Source: Burkholderiales bacterium RIFCSPHIGHO2_12_FULL_63_20 (GTDB lineage Bacteria; Pseudomonadota; Gammaproteobacteria; Burkholderiales; Burkholderiaceae_C). From it: a stretch of 64,000 nt of DNA. Both the position numbers and the translations under genes were made by a program. The notes beneath the pieces were generated by a model. The model was not told where the DNA came from. It did no database searches and worked only from the letters and a program-made list of their open reading frames with translations. The DNA is taken from contig MESA01000034.1 in NCBI GenBank assembly GCA_001770775.1, positions 1-64,000 on the forward strand. The letters run 5' to 3'. Below are positions 1 through 8,706 of this stretch, piece after piece; position 1 is the stretch's first letter, and each line of letters begins with the position of its first letter.

Positions 1-329
1 GTCTGGCGAATTGGCCGGGTCAGAAAAAACGACCGCATCTGCTGCAGGTTCTGACGGCTGAAGCCACGGCCGAACTGCTGGGTGAGGTCGCTTGCCAGCC
101 GCTCGATCAACTGCTCGCCATAACCCGCGCGCCGCTTGCCCTGTTGCTCGGCCTCCACGATGCGGCGGCCAATCTCCCAGTAGCTGGCCGTCATCAGCGC
201 ATTGACGCTGCGCGCTGCCGTCTGGCGCGCGGCATCGAGCAGATCCACGATGCCGCCGTGGATGCCGGCGTAGCCGGCAGGCACGGCGGCGGGTGCGACT
301 CCCGCCATCGCAGGCGCCTTCTTGGTCAT
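1..329 (-). CDS. YhcG/DUF1016 family PDDEXK nuclease, N-terminal part (runs off the window)
   Basis: Translation of the minus strand from ATG at 329 gives an open frame of about 109 residues up to base 1 with no stop, so the gene is cut by the window edge. The segment contains the N-terminal YhcG pattern: a helix ending in SYWEIGRRIVE, then GYGEQLIERLASDL, then GFSRQNLQQMRSFF. This region precedes a PDDEXK nuclease domain in full-length members; that nuclease part is not visible here. Its ATG overlaps the integrase stop by 4 nt (ATGA), so the two genes are almost certainly co-transcribed and translationally coupled. YhcG proteins are often found in mobile or defence contexts, which fits the integrase neighbour. 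Family assignment is firm; exact role is unknown. Confidence 0.85.
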   Translation of the reverse strand, partial: MTKKAPAMAGVAPAAVPAGYAGIHGGIVDLLDAARQTAARSVNALMTASYWEIGRRIVEAEQQGKRRAGYGEQLIERLASDLTQQFGRGFSRQNLQQMRSFFLTRPIRQ

Positions 330-1525
330 GCAGCCACCTCCGCAGGCCGCTGCGCCTCGGTGATCGTCTTGCGCCGGTTCGCCACCAGCTCGGCCGCCTT
401 GCGCACCGGATCGTCCTCGGTGTGGACGTAGCGCATGAACATCGCCACGGTCTTGTGCGCCGTCAGCGCCATGCCGACCTTGACCGGGATGCCCGAGTTG
501 GCAATGTCGGTCGCGGAGCGGTGGCGGATGCCATGCGTGCCGACGTGCGTGGCGCCCGCCGCCTTGAGGGCGCGGCTCCAGCCGCCGTAATACTCGCCCG
601 TGGTCAGGTGCTTGCCGGGATGGCTTGGAGACGGCAGCACATAGGGAGTGCCTTCCTGCCGTGGCGCCGTCGAGAGCAGTCGATAGGCTTCCTCGCTCAT
701 GGGCTTGGACATGCCGCCCGTCTTGCTGTCCGGCCAGACCACGCGGCGGTTGTCCAGGTCCACCCAATCCCATCGGAGCGTCACGATTTCGGAGCGGCGG
801 CCGGCGAACTCGAATTGAAGGCGGATCGCCAGCGGGATGACGTAGTTCTCCAGACCCTCGGCTTCGATGTGCTCCAGTCGCCGAAACAGCTTGCCCATGT
901 CCTCGTCGCTGATGAGGTGGGTGGCCTTGCCGTTGGGGTACATCGGGACGTGGCGGCAGGGGTTGGTGCCGTCAGGCCGGTGGCCCCACACCTCGGCCAG
1001 GTTGAACATCTTGCGCATCACGCTGAAAGCACGGTTGGCCTCGGCCGGCTTGTGCGCCATCTTCTTCATCGCCGTGGCCACGTCCGGGCGCTTCACGTCC
1101 TGGACCTTCAAACGGCCCAGCATCGGAACGATGCAGCGGTCGATGACGGCCTGATACCCGCGCTGGGTGCTGGGCTTGTTGCGCTGCTTGGAGTAATCCT
1201 CCATGAACTTGGTACACAGCTCCTTGACCGTGGGGGCTGAACGGGCGGCGGCCTTGGCCGCGCTGGGGTCGCCGCCCCGGCGCACCTCGGCCAGCCATTC
1301 CTGGGCCAGCGAGCGGGCCTGCTCGACGGTCAGTTCCCCGTACAGGCCCAGGGCGGGCTTGCGCCGCTCGCCAGCGTTCGTGCGGTACTGGAGCATGAAC
1401 ACCTTGCGGCCCGCTGGTGTAACCTTGCACAGGAAGCCGGGCACCAGCGTGTCCCGGAGTTCGACGGCCTGCGCCTGGGGTTGTGCCGCATCGACTGCGG
1501 ACTTGGTGAGCTTGAGTTTTGCCAC
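326..1525 (-). CDS. Tyrosine recombinase / P4-type phage integrase
   Basis: A 399-residue integrase with the family's full layout. It has an N-terminal DUF4102-like arm-binding segment (about residues 5-85), a core-binding domain (about 100-190) and a C-terminal catalytic domain. Visible catalytic residues are the Arg in GRRSEIVTLRW, His331 and Arg334 in THGIRHR, His357 in LTAHK and the nucleophile Tyr366 in MRYVH. I chose the GTG at 1525 because GAGGAG lies just upstream and the translation then starts as in relatives (MAKLKLTKS); the frame is open further upstream but looks non-coding. It reads leftward into the YhcG gene with a 4-nt overlap. The integrated element probably extends left of the window. 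No tRNA lies next to it, which is unusual for this integrase type. Confidence 0.95.
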   Translation of the reverse strand: MAKLKLTKSAVDAAQPQAQAVELRDTLVPGFLCKVTPAGRKVFMLQYRTNAGERRKPALGLYGELTVEQARSLAQEWLAEVRRGGDPSAAKAAARSAPTVKELCTKFMEDYSKQRNKPSTQRGYQAVIDRCIVPMLGRLKVQDVKRPDVATAMKKMAHKPAEANRAFSVMRKMFNLAEVWGHRPDGTNPCRHVPMYPNGKATHLISDEDMGKLFRRLEHIEAEGLENYVIPLAIRLQFEFAGRRSEIVTLRWDWVDLDNRRVVWPDSKTGGMSKPMSEEAYRLLSTAPRQEGTPYVLPSPSHPGKHLTTGEYYGGWSRALKAAGATHVGTHGIRHRSATDIANSGIPVKVGMALTAHKTVAMFMRYVHTEDDPVRKAAELVANRRKTITEAQRPAEVAA

Positions 1526-1615
1526 GATGACTCCTCGGAAAGACCCGATTCCCAAGAGCCATGTAGGGGCCATCAGAGGGGAAGCCGGGTCAGGTTTCGG
1601 AAAGCACCGGCATAT

Positions 1616-1673
1616 GTTGGACTCGCCTAAGTTATTGATAAACCTGCTGTATCGGGCTTCGGCGTAGTCCAGC
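1616..1673. other. Imperfect inverted repeat upstream of the integrase (possible recombination or operator site)
   Basis: The arm GTTGGACTCGCC (1616-1627) is matched by GGCGTAGTCCAGC (1661-1673), whose reverse complement is GCTGGACTACGCC. The arms are separated by about 33 nt and lie between the integrase start and the H-NS gene terminator. This is where an attachment core or an integrase/excisionase site would be expected. No tRNA or tmRNA end is recognisable, so the role is a guess. Confidence 0.3.
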
Positions 1674-1703
1674 AAAGTTCGGTGCTGGAGTCATGGTGAA
1701 ATG

Positions 1704-1730
1704 AAAAAAGCCGATGCGATGGCATCGGCT
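1704..1730 (-). terminator. Rho-independent terminator of the H-NS-like gene
   Basis: On the minus strand a 9-bp perfect stem AGCCGATGC/GCATCGGCT with loop CATC is followed by six T. It lies 45 nt past the stop of the H-NS-like gene. A second perfect 8-bp hairpin (GCCACCTG/CAGGTGGC, loop CCAT, 1752-1771) sits between the stop and this terminator. Confidence 0.85.
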
Positions 1731-1775
1731 TTATGGGGGAGGCGGCGGGACGCCACCTGCCATCAGGTGGCAAAA

Positions 1776-2114
1776 TCAGATGGTGAAGTCTTCCAGCTTC
1801 TTGCCCGAAGCGATGGCGGCTTGAATCCACTTGGGTTGCAGGCCACGACCGGTCCAGGTTTCACCGGTGGCGTTGTTGCGATACTTCGGTGCGACCTTGC
1901 GGCCAGCGCTGCTGCTGGGCGTGCCAGCGGCCTTGCCACCAGCCTTCAGGCCCAGGTCAGCCACGGTCAGGCCGTGTTCAGACAGCAGCGACTTGATCTG
2001 AGCGATCACGCCTGCGCGCTCAGCACGACGAGCTTCCTGCAGTGCCTTTTCCAGTTCAGCGGTTTGCTTTTCGAGGGCGGCCTTTTGGGCGAGGAGGTCT
2101 TGGTAGCTGCTCAT
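1776..2114 (-). CDS. H-NS family nucleoid-associated protein
   Basis: A 112-residue protein with the usual H-NS plan. The N-terminal coiled-coil oligomerisation region (about residues 5-50) is rich in E, K, A and L. A flexible linker with GGKAAGTPSSS follows, then the C-terminal DNA-binding domain with the core TWTGRGLQPKW (consensus TWSGRGRxPxW). Such proteins bind AT-rich DNA and silence horizontally acquired genes. It lies directly beside an integrated element, but its own promoter and terminator mark it as a separate transcription unit. It could belong to the core genome or to the element. H-NS paralogues are common in Burkholderiales, so no specific name is given. Confidence 0.93.
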   Translation of the reverse strand: MSSYQDLLAQKAALEKQTAELEKALQEARRAERAGVIAQIKSLLSEHGLTVADLGLKAGGKAAGTPSSSAGRKVAPKYRNNATGETWTGRGLQPKWIQAAIASGKKLEDFTI

Positions 2115-2170
2115 GTACGATCCTTTGTTGCACTGTTGCCAGGGCTTGAATACTTATTGGGAGGGTGATA

Positions 2171-2197
2171 CGCAGACCAGCAACCTGCTGATCTGCG
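2171..2197 (-). other. Leader hairpin of the H-NS-like gene
   Basis: CGCAGA-C-CAGCA / TGCTG-A-TCTGCG forms a stem of 11 pairs with one mismatch and a 3-nt loop, placed just after the predicted transcription start. It could stabilise the mRNA or be a regulator-binding dyad. No T-run follows, so it is not a terminator. Confidence 0.4.
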
Positions 2198-2210
2198 CCA
2201 TCTGTGAGTT

Positions 2211-2240
2211 ATTCTAAACCAAAAAATAAATACCCTGCAA
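2211..2240 (-). promoter_or_regulatory. Predicted sigma-70 promoter of the H-NS-like gene
   Basis: On the minus strand TTGCAG (2240-2235) and TAGAAT (2216-2211) are separated by 18 nt in an AT-rich stretch that stands out from the GC-rich surroundings. The start point would be near 2204, giving a leader of roughly 90 nt. That leader contains the hairpin at 2171-2197. Confidence 0.5.
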
Positions 2241-2349
2241 TTGCCTCAAAATTCAAAACAAAGGACCTGAGGATCCGAAAGGTTTTTTGCGCCCCCTCGT
2301 TATCAATGGGTTACATGAAGTTTTGTGAAGAATCCTGATGCGCGGCGCT

Positions 2350-3552
2350 TCACGGATTGCCACGCGGCAGCGCCGGGGGTTGACTCACTGCCTGCCCCAG
2401 TTCAATGACCGCCAGTGCGTAATAGCTGGACTGGTTGTAACGTGTGATCACGTAGAAATTCTGTGTGCCTGCTATCAGTGTGGGGGCCTCGTCGCCATTT
2501 TCCAGCAGCACCAGCGCAAAGGGCCCGGGATGTTGCGTGGCGGCTTCGGGCAGGCTGGCGCCCAGCGCACGCATCTCATCGGCAGAGAAACTCGGGACAA
2601 TATCTGGGGCCAGCAGTTTGGCGCGGGCAGTTGCGTCTTCCGGTGGCGTCACGGCAAAGTGCGTGGGTTGTCCGGTGCGCCAGCCATGTTCGGCGAGGTA
2701 ATGCGCCACGCTGCCAATGGCATCCACCGGGCTGCGCTGCAGGTCCACCTGACCATTGCCATCAAAATCCACGCCCCAACGGCGGATGGAACTTGGCATG
2801 AACTGTGGCCAGCCGATCGCCCCGGCGAAGGAGCCCAGCACCGCATCGGGTGCCAGTTGCTGCTCCGCGCAGAGTTTCAGAAAGGCGCCCAGCTCGCTTT
2901 TGAAAAAGGGGCTGCGGTCACTGCGGCCAGTCGGGAAGTCGAGCGACAAGGTGGTGAGCACGTCCAGCACGCGGAAATTGCCCGTATAGCGGCCATAAAT
3001 GGTTTCCACACCAATCACGCCCGCAATGATTTCGGCTGGCACACCGTATTGCGCCTCGGCGCGCTTCAACTCACCTTGGTATTGCTGCCAGAACGCCATG
3101 CCGGCGCGGATCCGAATGGGTTCGATGAAGCGCGAGCGGTAGACGCCCCAGTTCTTGGCCGTGCCGCGTGGCGCCGGCATCATCAGGCGCGCTGCCTGGC
3201 CTTTGTATCGGGCGGCAGACAAGGCTGACCAGACCCAGGCCTCATCCAGTTCATGGGTTTGCGCAATGTCGCGTGCGAGGGCGCGTGCATCGGCCCGTTC
3301 GCTGTAGCTGTCGGCATCGCCCGGGGTGCTGAGCACCTGAGGGGTGATCACCGTGGTGGTGATGGCCTGGACCTGTGCGGTGACAGCAGATGCTGCGGCG
3401 CTGGGGGCAGAAGGGGCCGCGGTGGCCGAGGCAGGCGACTGCTCTCTCTCCTCAGGGGGCAAGGGCGTGCTGCAGGCACTGAGCAGGGCGGTGCTCAAGG
3501 TGATCCATCCCCAGCGCGAGGTGAGGGCGAGTTGACGGTGAGAGGGCTTCAT
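2350..3552 (-). CDS. mltB: Lytic murein transglycosylase B, lipoprotein
   Basis: A 400-residue protein with an N-terminal lipoprotein signal whose lipobox is LLSAC (Cys27), so it should be outer-membrane anchored. The transglycosylase domain (SLT_2 type) covers about residues 85-385. It shows GVIGVETIYGR with the catalytic Glu, LDVLTTLSLDFP, GAIGWPQFMPSSIRRW and a calcium-loop-like DFDGNGQVDL. MltB cleaves the MurNAc-GlcNAc bond of peptidoglycan to give 1,6-anhydro ends. It is the last gene of a minus-strand run (moxR, DUF58, tgpA, mltB), 39 nt after tgpA, so co-transcription is likely. Length and motifs are normal for the family. Confidence 0.93.
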   Translation of the reverse strand: MKPSHRQLALTSRWGWITLSTALLSACSTPLPPEEREQSPASATAAPSAPSAAASAVTAQVQAITTTVITPQVLSTPGDADSYSERADARALARDIAQTHELDEAWVWSALSAARYKGQAARLMMPAPRGTAKNWGVYRSRFIEPIRIRAGMAFWQQYQGELKRAEAQYGVPAEIIAGVIGVETIYGRYTGNFRVLDVLTTLSLDFPTGRSDRSPFFKSELGAFLKLCAEQQLAPDAVLGSFAGAIGWPQFMPSSIRRWGVDFDGNGQVDLQRSPVDAIGSVAHYLAEHGWRTGQPTHFAVTPPEDATARAKLLAPDIVPSFSADEMRALGASLPEAATQHPGPFALVLLENGDEAPTLIAGTQNFYVITRYNQSSYYALAVIELGQAVSQPPALPRGNP

Positions 3553-3591
3553 GGGAATGGGTTGGGGAAATGGGTAAGGTCCAAGCGGGCG

Positions 3592-5706
3592 TCATCGCGC
3601 CGATGGTGGGACCAAGCGTGAGCGGCGATGAGCCCCGGCGCGCTGGCGAATCTGCTTCACCACGCCTTGTGCCTGGCGCAGGGGCGACGCGCCATGCATG
3701 TCAGGCGCGGCATAGCGCAAGGCATCCAGGGCGGTCAACTGCGCCAGCAGGAAGCTGCGCAGGTCGTCGGGGAGGTCGTTTTGCGAGGCGGCGCGCAGGC
3801 GCTGCGCCCAGGCCAGTGCAGGAGCGGGCGCCGGACACCCCTCAGGCGGCATCACTCCCAGAGTCAGGAGGCTGCGGTGCAGTTGCCACATTGTGTGCTC
3901 CCAGGGACTGCGGACGGTGCGGGGGCGTTGCCACCACAGCCAACTCAAGCCCAGCAGGCTGACCCCTGCAAAGATCATGGCGCAGATCCGCAGCAAATCG
4001 GCCCAGTTGCGCGCATCCACGCCCCAGTTCTGCAGCAGGCTCAACTGCTGGTCGCGGGCGTATTGCAGCACCCACACGTTCCAGCGGTGGTTGCCGGCGT
4101 CGACGTAGGCGCGCCAGGTGCGTACCCAGCGCCCCTGGTCTTCCCCCAGCACCCCCGCCAGGCCCCCTTGGTCGATCCGCTGCGCGCTGCTGCGCTCGAT
4201 CCGCTCGGGGGCCACCGCCGCCGTGGGGTCGACGCGGACCCAGCCTTCACCCTCTTGCCAGAACTCGGCCCAGGCATGGGCATCGCTGTTGCGGACCATG
4301 TACAGGCCATCCACCACATTCAGCTCGGCGCCCTGGAAACCCGTGACCACGCGCGCCGGAATGCCCATGCCACGCATCACCACCACGTAGGCCGTGGCGA
4401 AGTGTTCGCAAAAGCCCGTGCGGCGATCCAGCCAGAAGCGGTCAATCAGGTGGCGCTCAGGGCGCCCGTCGGCGGCGGGTTCGTTGTCCTCGGGCGCCAG
4501 CGTGTAGACAAACTTCTCGCTGCGGATGTGCTGGAGCAGGGCTTGAGACACCGTGCGCGCGTCTGCCTGGGCCAGTTCCGGGCGCGCGCGCTGGGAGCGG
4601 GCCCAGGCCAGGGTGCGTGGGTTGACGCCGGCGGGCAGCTGCAGTTCAGCGGGTTGACTGGTGAATCGTTCGAGCGTGGTGTCACGGGCACCCAGCCAGG
4701 CTTGGGCACTGACCTGGATGCGCTCTCCCACCGGGCGGCGGGTTTGCCAGTCCAGTCCGCGACGGCGCATCTCGGGCTGGGTCAATGGCGGTGTGGGGCC
4801 CGCTGCCAGTGTGCCATCCAGCAGCGGTAGGAATTGCAGCCGGGTGGGCTCCAGCGTCACCTGGTAGCTCACCATGCGACCCTGTGGCTGGATGACGGGC
4901 CCGGCATTGGGTTCGGCTTGCTGGCGAAACGGAACGGCGCGCATCGACCAGGTCTGTCCATCAAACCAGGTCAGCACCGGCCCGCGAAAGTACAGCTGAT
5001 TGGGCCGCGGCGCGGCCCCGTCGAAGCGCACGCGCATGGCGATGGTGTCGTCTAGCGCCAACTCGGACACGTGACCCAACTTCAACTGGTCGGACAGCCC
5101 AGTCTTGCTGCCCGCGTCAGAAGGCAGGCTCCACAGCGGACCCAGCCGCGGGAAGAACACATACAGGGCCAACATCAGGGGCAGACCCCACAGCAGGCTC
5201 TGTCCGGCCGCCTTGAGCGCGCTGCCCAGCGTGGGTCGACCCAGTGGACGTTGCGCGAGCACCAGCGTGCTCAGCAAGGCCCAGGTGGCCGCCAACATCA
5301 GCAGCGCCATCACGATGCTTTGTGAGAACAGAAACTGGGTGAACGCCAGGAAAAAGCCCAGGCAGGTCACAACGAAGGCATCACGCCGGGCACGCAGCTC
5401 CAGCGTCTTGAGCGCGGCCAGCACCGTCACCAACGTGATCCCCGCCTCGCGGCCAAACAGGCTGTGGTGGGTCGACAGGGTCAGTCCCACGCTGGCTGCC
5501 AAGCTAAGAAACAGCACCCAGCGGGGCGGCAGGGGGGCGTCGCTCCAGGCCAGGCGGGCTCGCCACAGCAAGGCCAGGCCGGTGCCGATGCTGCACCACA
5601 GCGGCAGGCGCCCGAGGTGCGGCGCCAGGCTCAGGGTCAGGGCCAGTAGCAACCACAGGGTGTCACGGCCTTCGCGGGTGAGGGTGGCGGTGCGCGCGCG
5701 CAGCAT
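3592..5706 (-). CDS. tgpA: TgpA-type membrane transglutaminase-like protein (DUF3488/DUF4129)
   Basis: A 704-residue membrane protein. About six hydrophobic segments fill residues 1-190 (DUF3488), followed by a periplasmic transglutaminase-like domain with the Cys433 (GFCEHFA), His477 (SDAHAWAEFW) and Asp493 (VRVDPTAAV) triad. A further membrane segment near residue 555 leads to a C-terminal DUF4129 region. I chose ATG 5706 because it overlaps the upstream DUF58 stop by one base (TGATG), which signals translational coupling. In Pseudomonas aeruginosa the homologue TgpA is reported as essential. Its substrate is not established and the sequence does not reveal it. The moxR-DUF58-tgpA order is the standard one. 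Confidence 0.92.
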   Translation of the reverse strand: MLRARTATLTREGRDTLWLLLALTLSLAPHLGRLPLWCSIGTGLALLWRARLAWSDAPLPPRWVLFLSLAASVGLTLSTHHSLFGREAGITLVTVLAALKTLELRARRDAFVVTCLGFFLAFTQFLFSQSIVMALLMLAATWALLSTLVLAQRPLGRPTLGSALKAAGQSLLWGLPLMLALYVFFPRLGPLWSLPSDAGSKTGLSDQLKLGHVSELALDDTIAMRVRFDGAAPRPNQLYFRGPVLTWFDGQTWSMRAVPFRQQAEPNAGPVIQPQGRMVSYQVTLEPTRLQFLPLLDGTLAAGPTPPLTQPEMRRRGLDWQTRRPVGERIQVSAQAWLGARDTTLERFTSQPAELQLPAGVNPRTLAWARSQRARPELAQADARTVSQALLQHIRSEKFVYTLAPEDNEPAADGRPERHLIDRFWLDRRTGFCEHFATAYVVVMRGMGIPARVVTGFQGAELNVVDGLYMVRNSDAHAWAEFWQEGEGWVRVDPTAAVAPERIERSSAQRIDQGGLAGVLGEDQGRWVRTWRAYVDAGNHRWNVWVLQYARDQQLSLLQNWGVDARNWADLLRICAMIFAGVSLLGLSWLWWQRPRTVRSPWEHTMWQLHRSLLTLGVMPPEGCPAPAPALAWAQRLRAASQNDLPDDLRSFLLAQLTALDALRYAAPDMHGASPLRQAQGVVKQIRQRAGAHRRSRLVPPSAR

Positions 5707-6728
5707 CACCGGCTCCCCGCGCCAGCGTGAGGCCAGGTCGCCAGCGCATCCAGGCATTCACGCAGGTGGGGGGCCCCCCGCCCGCAGGCCAGGGTCAGTC
5801 CCGGTAGCTTCAGACCATAGGTGCCACTGGGGCCTTCCATGCGGTTTTCGGCCTCCAGTAGCCAGGTGGCCAGGCGCGACAGGCGCGCTTCGGTGTCCAG
5901 GCCAGCCAGGCCTGGGCTGTGCTCATAGTCCAGCCACAGATCGGGCGAACGCCCTTGTTCAGACGTGCGGCTCACCAGGCCGGTGCCCGAGGCAATCGCG
6001 TGACTGGATTTTTTCCAGGCGATCCAGCGCAGCGGGTCTCCGCGTCGGTAATCGCGCAAGCCTTCCGGGGGCTCGGTGCTGTGGCCACCCTGACGCGTGC
6101 TCGCGCTCAACGCGGCATCCGATTGCCATGCTGGCAGCGGGGGTGCATGGGGGTCGATGGCCGGCCAGATCAGCACCCGCGTGAGGGGGCGCCAATACGC
6201 CCAGGCGCGAAACAAGCCCAGGGGGTAGCGGGATTCGATCGTGACACGGGGCAGTGTCAGCCAACCGCGTTGGGGGGCGGGCACATCCAGTTCGATCACG
6301 GCGTCCTGGCCTGGTGCCACCTCGACCGGCTGTGCCAGACCGCCTTGCGCCTGCGCCTGCAGTCCCCAACGTCCCTTCTTGCGGTGCAGGTTGTGCAGGC
6401 CCATGCCCACTTGCAGCACCGAGCCGGCGTGCACGCTGCGCGTGGACAGCAGGCGCAGTTGCAGTCCCTGCAAATTGCCGTGGGTCAGGTGGGTGGCCGC
6501 CAGAGCACTGCCCCCCAGCAAAAAGGTGAGGGCATAGCCCAGGTTGATGCGCTCATTGATCGAGGCCACCAGCAAGACCACCAGCACAGCCGCAAAACTC
6601 CAACCTACCCGGGTGGGCAGGATGTAGAGGTTGCGGTGCGTCAGCGTCAGCTGATCCACCCGGGGCAGGCGCGCGTCCCACCAGCTTTGCCAGCGCTGTC
6701 TCAACAGGGTCTTCAGCCCGGTCATCAT
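5706..6728 (-). CDS. DUF58 domain-containing membrane protein
   Basis: A 340-residue protein with two membrane helices near the N-terminus (about residues 30-75) and a cytosolic DUF58 domain. Its signature GLRDYRRGDPLRWIAWKKSS is intact. DUF58 has a von Willebrand-A-like fold and works with MoxR AAA+ ATPases as a chaperone-like pair. ATG 6728 was chosen because it overlaps the moxR stop by 4 nt (ATGA). The long frame upstream of that ATG is antisense-like low-complexity sequence inside moxR. The gene is coupled at both ends, to moxR and to tgpA. Confidence 0.92.
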   Translation of the reverse strand: MMTGLKTLLRQRWQSWWDARLPRVDQLTLTHRNLYILPTRVGWSFAAVLVVLLVASINERINLGYALTFLLGGSALAATHLTHGNLQGLQLRLLSTRSVHAGSVLQVGMGLHNLHRKKGRWGLQAQAQGGLAQPVEVAPGQDAVIELDVPAPQRGWLTLPRVTIESRYPLGLFRAWAYWRPLTRVLIWPAIDPHAPPLPAWQSDAALSASTRQGGHSTEPPEGLRDYRRGDPLRWIAWKKSSHAIASGTGLVSRTSEQGRSPDLWLDYEHSPGLAGLDTEARLSRLATWLLEAENRMEGPSGTYGLKLPGLTLACGRGAPHLRECLDALATWPHAGAGSR

Positions 6729-7693
6729 GGCACCGGTACCGCCTCCAGCAGGGCCCGTGCCTGGGCTGTGGCACTGCGCCCTGATTGCGCCAACGGTTGC
6801 AGGCGGTGCGCGACAGCGGGTACCCACAGCACCTGCAGGTCTTCCGGCGACACATGGCTTCGCCCCAGCACCAGGGCCCGTGCCCGTGCCAGTTTCAGCA
6901 GCGACAGCCCTGCGCGCGGACTCAGCCCCAGCGCGAACCAGCGCCCGTCTCGCGTCGCTGCAATCAGTGCCTGCAGATAGTCCAGCAGGCCCGCCGACAC
7001 ATGCACCGCATCGACCTGGGCTTGCGCGTGCGCCCACGCCTCGGGCGTCATCACCGGCTGCAGCGCCTGCAAGAGGCTGCGCCGGTCATCGCCCACCAGC
7101 AGCGCGCGCTCGGCGGCCGGATCGGGGTAGCCCAGCGACAGGCGCATGGCGAAGCGGTCCAACTGCGACTCCGGCAGAGGATGTGTGCCCAACTGGTCCC
7201 CCGGATTCTGGGTGGCGATCACGAAAAACGGCGAGGGCAGGGGGCGTGTCTCCCCTTCGGCCGACACCTGGCGTTCCTCCATCGCTTCCAGCAAGGCGCT
7301 CTGGGTGCGCGGCCCAGCCCGGTTGATTTCGTCGGCCAGCAGCACCTGTGCGAACACCGGCCCGGGGTGGAAGATGAAATCTTCCTTGTGGCGGTCGTAC
7401 ACGCTCACCCCGATCAGGTCAGATGGCAGCAGGTCGGCCGTGAACTGGATGCGCGAAAAACTCAGCCCCAAACTGTGCGCCAGCGCGTGTGACAAGGTGG
7501 TCTTGCCCACGCCGGGCACGTCCTCAATCAGCAGGTGTCCGGAGGCCAGCAGACAGATGACGCTCAGGGTCACCTGCTCATGTTTGCCGACAATGATCGT
7601 GCTAACCTGATCAACGAGACGCGTGATCTGCGAGGTCTGAGGTGACGAGGGTGTGACAGCCGTCGTGGCGAGAGAAGAATCTTTGCGGAGCAT
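6725..7693 (-). CDS. MoxR family AAA+ ATPase
   Basis: A 322-residue AAA+ ATPase. Walker A is DVPGVGKTTLSHALA and Walker B is LLADEINR; the MoxR-typical segments ALLEAMEERQVS, ATQNPGDQLGTHPLPESQLDRF and LSPRAGLSLLKLAR are all present. MoxR proteins act as chaperones that assemble or activate partner complexes together with DUF58-type proteins. It heads the minus-strand operon. Several ATGs are possible (7744, 7720, 7693). I prefer 7693 because it gives the normal family length and leaves 49 nt to the divergent gene, but no strong ribosome site separates them. Confidence 0.92.
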   Translation of the reverse strand: MLRKDSSLATTAVTPSSPQTSQITRLVDQVSTIIVGKHEQVTLSVICLLASGHLLIEDVPGVGKTTLSHALAHSLGLSFSRIQFTADLLPSDLIGVSVYDRHKEDFIFHPGPVFAQVLLADEINRAGPRTQSALLEAMEERQVSAEGETRPLPSPFFVIATQNPGDQLGTHPLPESQLDRFAMRLSLGYPDPAAERALLVGDDRRSLLQALQPVMTPEAWAHAQAQVDAVHVSAGLLDYLQALIAATRDGRWFALGLSPRAGLSLLKLARARALVLGRSHVSPEDLQVLWVPAVAHRLQPLAQSGRSATAQARALLEAVPVP

Positions 7694-7742
7694 GGTGAAA
7701 CCATAACTCAAACCCGCCATCGATGCGGGGCAGGACAAACGC

Positions 7743-8678
7743 ATGGCAACCGGTTATTTTTCCCACCCAGACTGTCTGGCCCATGTGATGGGGGAAGGGC
7801 ACCCGGAGGGGCCGCAGCGCATCCTGGCGATCGAAGACGAATTGAGGTCGCAGGGGTTGGACACGCAATTGGTGCACGGCGAGGTTCCGCTGGCGACCAA
7901 TGACGACCTGGCGCTGGCTCACGACCTCAACTACATCCTGACGTTGGACGACTTCCTGCAGCAACTCGAAGCCACGGGCGACAGCCGTGCGCTCGACCCT
8001 GACACCTGGGCCTGTCCGGGTACCCGCTCGGCGGCTTGGCGCGCGGCTGGCGCGGCCATTGCCGCCACTGACGCTGTGATCGATGGCAAGGTCGACAACG
8101 CCTTCTGTGCCATCCGTCCGCCCGGACACCACGCGCCGCACAACCAGACCATGGGGTTCTGCTTTTTCAACAACGTGGCGGTGGCAGCTCGACATGCCCT
8201 GGACGTGAAGGGGCTGCAGCGCGTGGCCATCGTCGACTTTGACGTGCACCACGGCAACGGCACCGAAGACATCTTTGCGGGAGACGACCGGGTGCTGATG
8301 GTCGGCTTGTTTCAGCATCCCTTGTTCCCCTTCAGCGGGGCAGAGTCCCGGGCCGGCAACATGGTCAATGTGCCCGTGCCCGCGCGCAGCAATGGCCACA
8401 CCATCCGAGATGTGATCGAGAGCTACTGGATGTACCGCCTTGAAGATTTCCGCCCCGAGATGATCTTCATTTCGGCGGGCTTTGACGGCCATCGCGAAGA
8501 CGACATGGGCGGCTTGCAACTGGTCGAGGCCGATTACGCCTGGATCACGGCGAAAATCGTGGAAGTGGCGCAGCGCTTTGCCGGTGGGCGCGTGGTGTCC
8601 TGCCTGGAGGGCGGCTATCACGTCAGCTCTCTGGCGCGCAGTGTCGCTGCCCACGTACGCACTCTTTTGGAGGCCTGA
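7743..8678 (+). CDS. Histone deacetylase family (class II, HDAC-like) amidohydrolase
   Basis: A 311-residue zinc-dependent deacetylase of the arginase/HDAC fold. Recognisable elements are HPEGPQRI near the N-terminus, RPPGHHAPHNQTMGFCFFNN with the paired catalytic histidines, VDFDVHHGNGT with zinc-binding Asp and His, SAGFDGHREDDMG with the second zinc Asp, and the C-terminal LEGGYH. Bacterial members deacetylate small acetylated amines or acetyl-lysine proteins; the substrate cannot be read from sequence. It is divergent from moxR and 28 nt upstream of the mechanosensitive channel gene, so it may share that transcript. Confidence 0.92.
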   Translation: MATGYFSHPDCLAHVMGEGHPEGPQRILAIEDELRSQGLDTQLVHGEVPLATNDDLALAHDLNYILTLDDFLQQLEATGDSRALDPDTWACPGTRSAAWRAAGAAIAATDAVIDGKVDNAFCAIRPPGHHAPHNQTMGFCFFNNVAVAARHALDVKGLQRVAIVDFDVHHGNGTEDIFAGDDRVLMVGLFQHPLFPFSGAESRAGNMVNVPVPARSNGHTIRDVIESYWMYRLEDFRPEMIFISAGFDGHREDDMGGLQLVEADYAWITAKIVEVAQRFAGGRVVSCLEGGYHVSSLARSVAAHVRTLLEA

Positions 8679-8706
8679 TGCCTCACCCCCGCTTTCTGAT
8701 TGATAC

